Source: JBHHZM01 sp046758065
GTDB lineage: Bacteria > Pseudomonadota > Alphaproteobacteria > JAAXGF01
NCBI GenBank assembly: GCA_046758065.1
Contig: JBHHZM010000024.1
Location: forward strand, 1-31,633
Length of the DNA stretch: 31,633 nucleotides
Reading direction: 5' to 3'
This document shows positions 25,370 through 31,633 of this stretch, in pieces; the first letter of the stretch is position 1; every line of letters starts with the position of its first letter. The notes below the pieces were generated by a model. It was given only the letters and a program-made list of their open reading frames with translations. It searched no databases and was not told the DNA's origin. A program made the translations under genes and the position numbers.

Positions 25370-26523
25370 CGCGACGCCTCCTCGATCTGCTTCAGCGCGT
25401 ACAGGTAGTCCTTATCGCGCCGCAGGCGCTTGAGCACGATTTCGGCTTGTTCCTTCGACACGCGGTCGAAGAACGCGCTCACCCGGGCGAGCTCGCGCGG
25501 ATCGAACTTTTCCTGTGACGAGACCCCTTCGCGGGTAAGCTGATAGATCGTTGCGAAAGCGTCACGATCGAGGCCGATTGCCCTGCAGGTCATGGCCAGG
25601 CCTTCGCCGCCTGGTTCATAGAGTATCCGCCGCGCCAGCTTCGCGCTCAGTCTGGTGAGATTGCCGAACGAGGCTTCGAACAGCGGCACCTCACCCTGCC
25701 GCAGGGTTTGCACGAGGAACTCTTCGGTGAGATCGCCGCGCTCGGCCATCTGGGCGACAAAGGCCTCCGCTTCGCTCGGTTTCGCGAGCGCGTCGCGGTC
25801 CTTTTCGAGCGCTCTCGCCACCGCCTCTTCGATGGTGTCGTCGACCAGGGTGGGGTCGACCGCAAAGTTGTCGACGATGTGCTGGCGCAACGCGGCCGAT
25901 ACCCACCAGTACATTTTCCGCGCCAGGTCCGCCGGCAGGTCGCGACGCTGGACCAGCGGATTCTGGAAGGTGTCGACCCGCTTCGACTCGGCGACCAGAT
26001 ATTCCATCAGGCTGCGGGAAATCTGGGCGTCGCCGTTCTTGATCAGCGCGGTGATGACGTCGGTGTCGCCGGTTTCGACGAGCGCCTGTGAGACGTCCTC
26101 CGAGAGGACCTTGCGCCGGGCGATGGTGATCTGGTGGGCCTGGGTGCGCTGGCGGACGATCTCGACAAGGTCGGTGTCGTGCAGCACGGTGCTGTGCAGC
26201 AGGATGGGATGGGCGACCTCGATTTCGTCGTTGGCGAGCGCCACCGTCAGATTGAGCGGCGCGTCGCTGCGCGCGGCCATGCGCTCGGCAAGGTCCTTGC
26301 GGAGCGTGATCTCGAAGTCGTGCACCAGCTTGTGCAGAATCTCGCCCATCAGCGCCCGCTCGCGGTCGCTGAGCGCGCCCTCTTCGCCTTCGAAAAACAG
26401 GTCCCTTACCGTGTTGAAGATCGCTCGCCGACCGGCGGCCGACTTGTCGCGCGCAAGGTCGAACAGTGCGTCGAGGTCGGGCGCGCCGTGGTCTCTGAGT
26501 TTCAGCGCCGGCTTCTTGGCCAT
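25366..26523 (-). CDS. DUF2336 domain protein, 385 aa
   Basis: Helical protein of the alphaproteobacterial DUF2336 family; molecular role unknown. Typical features are LFDLARDKSAAGRRAIFNTVRDLFFE near the N-terminus, MGEILHKLVHDFEITLRKDLAERMA, LANDEIEVAHPILLHSTVLHDTDLVEIV, and the repeat-like helices DVITALIKNGDAQISRSLMEYLV. The ATG at 26523 follows a GGGAG sequence; the longer frame upstream has no homology. It is first in an operon with the PAS histidine kinase, overlapping by ATGA. Members of this family often sit beside signalling genes, so a role as partner or regulator of the kinase is a reasonable inference. Confidence 0.9.
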   Translation of the reverse strand: MAKKPALKLRDHGAPDLDALFDLARDKSAAGRRAIFNTVRDLFFEGEEGALSDRERALMGEILHKLVHDFEITLRKDLAERMAARSDAPLNLTVALANDEIEVAHPILLHSTVLHDTDLVEIVRQRTQAHQITIARRKVLSEDVSQALVETGDTDVITALIKNGDAQISRSLMEYLVAESKRVDTFQNPLVQRRDLPADLARKMYWWVSAALRQHIVDNFAVDPTLVDDTIEEAVARALEKDRDALAKPSEAEAFVAQMAERGDLTEEFLVQTLRQGEVPLFEASFGNLTRLSAKLARRILYEPGGEGLAMTCRAIGLDRDAFATIYQLTREGVSSQEKFDPRELARVSAFFDRVSKEQAEIVLKRLRRDKDYLYALKQIEEASR

Positions 26524-26876
26524 GATCTCCCTACCTGTCGCTCGGCCTCCCCAATCCTGGCTCCAGGCGGCATGGCCATGTCCTTGATTGTACTGAGCGT
26601 TCCGGTCTGGCAGGATGTGAAAATCCAAGCTCATCGTAACCTGTCGAACAGGGATTAAGAATTCACTAACTAGATGCAAGCAGGTGGCAATATCGCTGCC
26701 CTTCGGTGTTGTACGAATCCACATTCCGTCAGGTATTCGTCGGCGTCTCCCGGAGAACAAACCCGAAGAAACCTAGCGGCGTTGATGGTTAACGTCCAGT
26801 CACAATCGTCCGAGGCTGGCCGCGCCGGTCCTTCTCGGCTAGTGTGGGGCGCAAAGGTGCGGGACAAGGACGCCGC
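26524..26876. other. Intergenic region between divergent DUF2336 and Sel1-repeat genes
   Basis: 353 bases with the promoters of both genes. The middle (about 26640-26700) is AT-rich and holds a CtrA-like box. The right part contains GGTTAACG near 26785, a possible second TTAA half-site without a partner. No ORF, RNA or terminator could be supported. Confidence 0.35.
26655..26669. promoter_or_regulatory. CtrA-like box TTAA-N7-CTAA
   Basis: TTAA (26655-26658), seven bases, then CTAA (26666-26669): one mismatch from the alphaproteobacterial CtrA consensus TTAA-N7-TTAA. It lies about 130 bases upstream of the DUF2336/histidine kinase operon in an AT-rich patch, where a promoter is expected. Such matches also occur by chance. 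Confidence 0.3.
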
Positions 26877-27470
26877 GTGGGGTTAGGTGTGATCGGACGA
26901 TTTCTTTGGGGCGCGGCGCTGATCTTCGTCATGACGGGTCCGTCGGCCGCCCAGACGACGGTTCCCCAGGGCTATCGCGACGCCATACACTGGTACCGCG
27001 CCGAGGCCGAAAGAGGCTACGCCGCGGCCCAATATCTGCTCGGCTATATGTACGAAACCGGCGTCGAGATCCCCCAGGACAATTACCGGGTCGCGCGCGA
27101 TCCGGCGCTGGCGCGCCACTGGTACGGCAAGGCCGCCGCCCAGGGCGATGCGCGCGCGCTCTACCGGCTGGCGCGCATGGTCCACGAAGGTCGCGGCGGT
27201 CCGGCCGACGTGGCCGAGGCGGCGCGGCTCTACCGCGAGGCGGCCGAACGAGGTCACGTCGAGGCCCAGTCGGCCCTCGGCTATCTCTACGCCCTGGGCG
27301 AGGGCGTCGAGCGCGACGACCTCAAGGCTTATATCTGGCTTTCGCTGGCGGCGCGCGCCGGCGATGGCGCGGCGGCCGACAATCTCACGCTGCTGCTGCC
27401 CGAGCTTTCGGCGGATACGCGCGCGGCGGGCGACGCGCTGGTCGAAGCCTGGAAACCCAGGAAACCCTGA
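26877..27470 (+). CDS. Secreted Sel1-repeat (TPR-like) protein
   Basis: 197-aa protein with a signal peptide (hydrophobic FLWGAALIFVMTG, probable cleavage after SAA at 25) and about three Sel1-like repeats: AEAERGYAAAQYLLGYMYETG (41-61), KAAAQGDARALYRLARMVHEG (85-105) and EAAERGHVEAQSALGYLYALG (121-141). Such repeats form helical solenoids for protein-protein contacts, here in the periplasm. The GTG start at 26877 is preferred because AAGGA lies 6 bases upstream and gives a normal signal; GTGs at 26844 and 26889 are alternatives. It ends 9 bases from the convergent epimerase stop. Partner unknown. Confidence 0.88.
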   Translation: MGLGVIGRFLWGAALIFVMTGPSAAQTTVPQGYRDAIHWYRAEAERGYAAAQYLLGYMYETGVEIPQDNYRVARDPALARHWYGKAAAQGDARALYRLARMVHEGRGGPADVAEAARLYREAAERGHVEAQSALGYLYALGEGVERDDLKAYIWLSLAARAGDGAAADNLTLLLPELSADTRAAGDALVEAWKPRKP

Positions 27471-27479
27471 AGATCCGGC

Positions 27480-28481
27480 TCACACGACCTGGAAGCCCTT
27501 GGCAAAGGGATCGCGGTCGTCGATGAAGATGGTGTTGAGCCCGGTGGTGCGCGCCCAACCCTCGATGCTCGGAACGATGGCGTCGCGGTTGCCGACCGTG
27601 GTGCGCGCCTCGACGCGTCCGTGGAACAGACTGCCGATGATGCTTTCATGCACGAAGTCGTCGCCCTCGGCGAGTTCGCCGCGGGCGGCGAGCTGGGCCA
27701 TGCGCGCCGAGGTCCCGGTGCCGCAGGGCGAGCGGTCGATGGCGCGGTCGCCGTAGAACACCGCGTTGCGCCCATCCGCTTGCGGATCCCTGGGCGCGCC
27801 GGTCCACATGATGTGGCTCAAGCCCCGGATCGTCGGATCGTCGGGATGGACATACTCGCCGGTCTCGTTGAGACGCCGGCGCAGCTCGGGACTCAGTCGC
27901 AGAATATCGTCCGGTCTCAGGTCGGCAAGGTCGCGATAGTTCGCCTGGGGCTCGACGATGGCGTAGAAATTGCCGCCGTAGGCGACATCGACCGTGAGCC
28001 GTCCGAGGCCGGGACAATCGACGGCGACGTCCCGGCTGTGCAGGAACGAGGCGACGTTGGTGATGCGCACCGATTCGACGAAATCGCCGTTCTGCGCGTA
28101 ACGCGCGGCAACGACGCCGGCCGGCGTATCGAGGCGCAGGATCCCCGGCTCAGCCGGTGTCGCGAGCCCGCGTTCGATCGCCACGGTCGCGGTACCGATG
28201 GCGCCGTGACCGCACATCGGCAACGAGCCCGAGGTCTCGATGAACACGACGCCGAGGTCGCAGTCGTCGCGCGTCGGCGGATAGAGCAGGCTGCCCGACA
28301 TCTGGTCGTGGCCGCGCGGCTCGAACATCAGCCCGGTGCGGATCCAGTCGAAGCGCGCGAGCAGGTCCTGGCGGCGTTCGCTCGCGGTCGCGCCGGCGAG
28401 CGGCGGGGCGCCGCCGGCGACCACGCGCACCGGATTGCCGCAGGTATGCGCGTCGATGCAAAAGAAGGTGTGGTTCGCCAT
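27480..28481 (-). CDS. Proline racemase family enzyme, probable 4-hydroxyproline 2-epimerase
   Basis: 333 aa, the size of 4-hydroxyproline epimerases. Both catalytic cysteines of the two-base mechanism are present: C90 in SLPMCGHGAIG and C253 in RSPCGTGTSARMA. This rules out the trans-3-hydroxyproline dehydratase variants that lack one Cys. Other family marks are FFCIDAHTCGNPVRVV at the N-terminus and GGNFYAIV (about 169-176). Epimerases of this type turn trans-4-hydroxy-L-proline into cis-4-hydroxy-D-proline for catabolism. Proline racemase cannot be fully excluded. The ATG at 28481 fits the conserved N-terminus. No hydroxyproline oxidase or dehydratase genes are adjacent, so the pathway would be completed elsewhere. 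Confidence 0.9.
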   Translation of the reverse strand: MANHTFFCIDAHTCGNPVRVVAGGAPPLAGATASERRQDLLARFDWIRTGLMFEPRGHDQMSGSLLYPPTRDDCDLGVVFIETSGSLPMCGHGAIGTATVAIERGLATPAEPGILRLDTPAGVVAARYAQNGDFVESVRITNVASFLHSRDVAVDCPGLGRLTVDVAYGGNFYAIVEPQANYRDLADLRPDDILRLSPELRRRLNETGEYVHPDDPTIRGLSHIMWTGAPRDPQADGRNAVFYGDRAIDRSPCGTGTSARMAQLAARGELAEGDDFVHESIIGSLFHGRVEARTTVGNRDAIVPSIEGWARTTGLNTIFIDDRDPFAKGFQVV

Positions 28482-28582
28482 CGGTGATATGCCCGGCCGT
28501 TCGCGGCGCCACGCCGCCCGCCAAGCATCGGCCAAAGCGTCGTCGCGCGCAAGGGTCGCGCCCGCCGCGAAGCGGCGTTGGT

Positions 28583-29545
28583 TCAGTCGGCGTCGCCGCG
28601 CCGGCGGGTGAGCGCGAGGAACAGGTCCTCGAGGTCGCTTTCCTCGGTCGAGAGATCGACGATGCCGAGGCCGGCGGCGTTGACCGCGGCGAGGATCTCG
28701 GCGATGCCGGTGCGGCTCGGCCGGTAGTATACGGCGAGCCGGCGCATGGGCAGGAGTTCGGCGTCGAAGGCGGCGAGTTCCGGCGGCACCGTCTCGATGT
28801 CCTCGGCGATGACGAGGGTGATCGACTTGCGGTCGAGCCGCCGGATCAGCGCCTCGGTGCTGTCGCAGGCCACCAGCCGGCCTTCGTGGATGATGGCGAC
28901 GGCGTCGCAGAAGCGCTCGGCCTCTTCGAGATAGTGGGTGGTCAGCAGGATGGTCGTGCCGTCGGCGTTGAGACCGCCGACGTATCTCCAGAACTGCTCG
29001 CGCAATTCGATGTCGACGCCGGCGGTGGGCTCGTCGAGCACCAACACCGGCGGGGCGTGCACCATGGCCTTGGCGACGAGCAGCCGCCGCCGCATGCCGC
29101 CCGAGAGCGCGCGGGCGTAGGCGTCGGCCTTGTCGGTCAGCCCGACCGCGGCGAGAATCTCGTCGGTGCGGCGTTCACGCGGTCGCAGGCCGTAGAGACC
29201 GGCCTGCAGTTCGAGCAGCTCGCGCGGCGTGAAGAAGGGGTCGATATTGATTTCCTGCGGCACCACGCCGATGGCGCTGCGCGCCGCGCGCGCGTTCTCG
29301 TCGATGTCGAAACCCCAGATCGCGGCACGCCCCGCGGTCTTGACGACGAGCCCGGCGAGGATGTTGATCAGCGTCGACTTGCCGGCGCCGTTCGGCCCGA
29401 GAAGGCCGAAGAAGGCGCCGCGCGGGATGTCGAGGTCGATGCCGTGGAGCGCCTCGACGGCGGCAACGCCGGTGCCGTAGGTCTTGCGCAGTCCGCGGAT
29501 GGTGAGGGCGTTTTCGACCGCGCCGTCGCTGCACTCGTGGGACAT
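28583..29545 (-). CDS. ABC-2 type transporter ATP-binding protein, no permease next to it
   Basis: 320-aa exporter-type ATPase of the DrrA/CcmA-like group. Walker A is GPNGAGKST, the Q-loop region is VPQEINIDPFFTPRE, the signature is LSGGMRRR, Walker B is VLVLDEPTAGVD, and the H-loop is TTH. The last 80 or so residues form a C-terminal domain of the type found in such ATPases. It should pair with an ABC-2 membrane protein, but neither neighbour encodes one: the epimerase lies downstream and a divergent zinc-finger gene upstream. Substrate unknown. The ATG at 29545 gives the expected N-terminus. Confidence 0.92.
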   Translation of the reverse strand: MSHECSDGAVENALTIRGLRKTYGTGVAAVEALHGIDLDIPRGAFFGLLGPNGAGKSTLINILAGLVVKTAGRAAIWGFDIDENARAARSAIGVVPQEINIDPFFTPRELLELQAGLYGLRPRERRTDEILAAVGLTDKADAYARALSGGMRRRLLVAKAMVHAPPVLVLDEPTAGVDIELREQFWRYVGGLNADGTTILLTTHYLEEAERFCDAVAIIHEGRLVACDSTEALIRRLDRKSITLVIAEDIETVPPELAAFDAELLPMRRLAVYYRPSRTGIAEILAAVNAAGLGIVDLSTEESDLEDLFLALTRRRGDAD

Positions 29546-29654
29546 GACCGGAAAGGTGAAGGACGCCGCGATGTGGCGGTTGATTGTCTCGGGGCAATGG
29601 GTATCATCCGCTCTGCCCGCGGGTCAATCTCCTTGGCGGGCGGGGAAGCACGCT

Positions 29655-29834
29655 ATGGAACCACCGGAAACCATCGAGGTCGACGCCACCGACGTGAGCT
29701 GCGACGGCGGCGGCGGCGCGCTCGGCCATCCCTGCGTCTATCTCAAGATCGGACCCGAGGGCTGGGTCGAATGCCCCTACTGCGACCGCCGCTTCGTGTT
29801 TGCGACCAACGCCCCGCCCGGCGCGGGGCATTAG
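29655..29834 (+). CDS. Small zinc-finger (zf-CHCC) protein, 59 aa
   Basis: Carries the zf-CHCC pattern: C (VSCDGG), then GHPCVYLKI, then ECPYCDRRFVF, so C..H..C-x2-C can bind one zinc ion. The family is related to the NDUFS6 subunit of complex I and is frequent as a small stand-alone protein in alphaproteobacteria; its bacterial role is unclear. The ATG at 29655 follows GGGGAAG, an acceptable ribosome binding site. The longer frame upstream overlaps the divergent ATPase gene and is rejected. The stop lies 13 bases before polA. Confidence 0.88.
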   Translation: MEPPETIEVDATDVSCDGGGGALGHPCVYLKIGPEGWVECPYCDRRFVFATNAPPGAGH

Positions 29835-29847
29835 CGCGGCCGGCGCC

Positions 29848-31633
29848 GTGGCCCGCCAGGCGCCGCACCCGGCCGAAAGGCCCGAACACGTCGTCCTGAT
29901 CGACGGTTCGGGCTTCATTTTCCGCGCCTTCCACGCGCTGCCGCCGATGACCCGGGGCGACGGCACCCCGGTCAACGCGGTCTACGGCTTCGCCAACATG
30001 CTGATGCGGCTGCTCGCCGAGCTCGACTGCGACCGCATCGCGGTGATCTTCGACCATTCGGGCCACACCTTCCGCAACGATCTCTACCCCGAGTACAAGG
30101 CGCAGCGCCCCGAAACGCCCGAGGAGCTGATTCCCCAGTTTGCGCTGATTCGCGACGCGACCCGCGCCTTCAACCTCGCCTGCGTCGAGCGCGCGGGCTT
30201 CGAGGCCGACGACATCATCGCCACCTACGCGCGGCTGGCCCGCGAAGCCGGCTGCCACGTCACCATCGTGTCGTCCGACAAGGACCTGATGCAGCTCGTC
30301 GACGATCGCGTCGTCATGTACGACGGCCTCAAGGGCCGGTCGATCGGCGTGGCCGAGGTGCGCGAGAAGTTCGGCGTCGGTCCCGAGCGCGTCGTCGACG
30401 TTCAGGCGCTCGCCGGCGATGCGACCGACAACGTGCCCGGCGTGCCCGGTATCGGCGTCAAGACGGGCGCCGAGCTGATCAACGCATACGGCGACCTCGA
30501 CACCCTGCTGGCCCGCGCCGGCGAGATCAGCCAGCCCAAGCGCCGCGAGCGGCTCATCGAGCACGCCGACCTGGCGCGGCTGTCGCGCGATCTGGTGCGG
30601 CTGCGCGACGACGTGCCGCTCGACGACGACCTCGAAGACCTCGCCTTCAGGCCGCCCGATCCGGCGGCGCTCACCGCTTTTCTCAAGGCGCAGGACTTCC
30701 GCGGCATCGTCGGCCGCGCCGAGACGTGGCTGGGAGTCGGCGACGGCGACGGCGATGCGGACGAAGCGCCGAAGAAAACCGACTACGAAGCGGTGCAGGA
30801 CGCGGCCGCGCTCGAACGCTGGATTGCCGGGGCGACACGCGCCGGGACGGTGGCCGTGGATACCGAGACCACCTCGCTCGACGCCATGCGGGCCGAGCTC
30901 GTCGGCGTCTCGCTGTCGATCGAACCCGGCCGCGCCTGCTATGTGCCGCTCGGCCACCGCGCGCCGGGCGGCGGTCTCGACCTCGAAGGCGACGGGCCGA
31001 GGCAGATCGCGCGCGACGCGGCGCTGGGGCTGCTGAAGCCGCTGCTCGCGGACCCGGGGGTCCTCAAGGTCGGCCACAACATCAAGTACGACATCAAGGT
31101 GCTGGCGAAATACGGCGTGACGGTCGCGCCGGTCGACGACACCATGCTGATCTCGTATGTGCTCGAAGGCGGCCTGCACGGCCACGGCATGGACGAGCTC
31201 GCGCGTCTCCACCTCGGCGTCGATCCGATCCCCTTCAAGGCGGTGGCGGGCGCCGGCAAGAAACAGGTCACCTTCGATCTGGTGCCGCTCGATGCGGCCT
31301 GCGACTACGCCGCCGAGGATGCCGACCTCACCGGACGGCTGCATCGCGCGCTCAAGCCGCGGCTCCTCGCCGAGCGCCTGGTCACCGTCTACGAGACCCT
31401 CGAACGCCCGCTGATTCCCGTGCTGGTGGCGATGGAGCGCGCCGGCATCAAGGTCGACCGCGCGGCGCTCGCCGCCGCCTCGCGCGACTTCGCGGAACGC
31501 ATCGCCGCCCTCGAAGCGCAAATCCACGCCCTCGCCGGCCACGCTTTCACCATCGGCTCACCCAAGCAGCTCGGCGAAGTGCTGTTCGACGAGATGGGCC
31601 TCGAAGGCGGCAGGAAGGGCAAGTCGGGGGCGC
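29848..31633 (+). CDS. polA: DNA polymerase I, N-terminal two thirds, cut by the window edge
   Basis: Repair and Okazaki-fragment polymerase; about 595 residues are visible. The 5'-3' exonuclease domain (1-290) shows VLIDGSGFIFRAFHALP, FRNDLYPEYKAQRPE, EADDIIATYA, SSDKDLMQLV and GDATDNVPGVPGIG. The 3'-5' exonuclease domain (about 310-500) has the DEDD residues: DTETTSL, NIKYDIKVL and YAAEDADLT, so proofreading looks active, unlike in some polA lineages. The start of the polymerase domain is visible (ERPLIPVLVAMERAGIKVD, FTIGSPKQLGEVLF); the catalytic palm lies beyond the window. GTG 29848 is taken as start, with no strong Shine-Dalgarno and 13 bases after the zinc-finger gene. Confidence 0.96.
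   Translation, partial: MARQAPHPAERPEHVVLIDGSGFIFRAFHALPPMTRGDGTPVNAVYGFANMLMRLLAELDCDRIAVIFDHSGHTFRNDLYPEYKAQRPETPEELIPQFALIRDATRAFNLACVERAGFEADDIIATYARLAREAGCHVTIVSSDKDLMQLVDDRVVMYDGLKGRSIGVAEVREKFGVGPERVVDVQALAGDATDNVPGVPGIGVKTGAELINAYGDLDTLLARAGEISQPKRRERLIEHADLARLSRDLVRLRDDVPLDDDLEDLAFRPPDPAALTAFLKAQDFRGIVGRAETWLGVGDGDGDADEAPKKTDYEAVQDAAALERWIAGATRAGTVAVDTETTSLDAMRAELVGVSLSIEPGRACYVPLGHRAPGGGLDLEGDGPRQIARDAALGLLKPLLADPGVLKVGHNIKYDIKVLAKYGVTVAPVDDTMLISYVLEGGLHGHGMDELARLHLGVDPIPFKAVAGAGKKQVTFDLVPLDAACDYAAEDADLTGRLHRALKPRLLAERLVTVYETLERPLIPVLVAMERAGIKVDRAALAAASRDFAERIAALEAQIHALAGHAFTIGSPKQLGEVLFDEMGLEGGRKGKSGA

Noticed and set aside
29743..31542. A 599-codon open frame on the minus strand opposite polA
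   Set aside because: It is antisense to clear DNA polymerase I motifs; high GC keeps the opposite frame open, and its product is His/Asp/Gln/Val-rich low-quality sequence. The same holds for the long frames opposite the binding protein (9747-11324) and the debranching enzyme (18374-19672).

Overview
The window reads as chromosomal DNA from a high-GC alphaproteobacterium of Rhodospirillales/Rhizobiales type. The DUF2336 protein, the cytosolic multi-PAS histidine kinase, the zf-CHCC protein next to polA and the glycosyltransferase/debranching-enzyme pair all point that way, but the exact lineage cannot be fixed from the sequence. No rRNA, intact tRNA or CRISPR array is seen.

Layout. (1) 1-1967, minus strand: cytochrome c oxidase subunits II and I (subunit I runs off the left edge). 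(2) 2500-2718: a small membrane protein. (3) 2940-7280, minus strand: a potD-potB-potC-potA polyamine-type ABC importer with ATGA overlaps; palindromic operator-like sequence lies just upstream of potD. By eye this first 7.3 kb is clearly less GC-rich, with more A/T at third positions, than what follows. (4) 7791-14235, plus strand: a peptide/nickel-type (Dpp/Opp) ABC importer, in the order permease C, permease B, binding protein, acetamidase/formamidase, ATPase D, ATPase F. (5) 14276-16022, minus strand: panB-panC of pantothenate synthesis. (6) 16419-19738, plus strand: a GT4 glycosyltransferase overlapping an amylo-alpha-1,6-glucosidase-like protein.

(7) 19739-21564 is the accessory part. 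It holds a conserved 127-aa gene, then a lower-GC two-gene unit (72 aa plus 192 aa, ATGA overlap). The second protein carries an RNxxxH motif of HEPN type. A frameshifted C-terminal scrap of a tyrosine recombinase follows directly. This looks like a mobile-element remnant carrying a candidate toxin-antitoxin or defence pair and is the most interesting part of the window.

(8) 21565-29545: a class III adenylate cyclase with SRPBCC and zinc-ribbon segments, a DUF2336-histidine kinase operon (minus) with a CtrA-like box upstream, a secreted Sel1-repeat protein, a proline racemase/4-hydroxyproline epimerase family enzyme, and an orphan ABC-2 type ATPase. (9) 29655 to the right edge: a small zf-CHCC protein and polA (truncated by the edge), whose visible 5'-3' and 3'-5' exonuclease motifs are intact.

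Most of the window is nutrient uptake, central metabolism and signalling. Start codons were chosen from Shine-Dalgarno sequences and overlaps; several are GTG or TTG.
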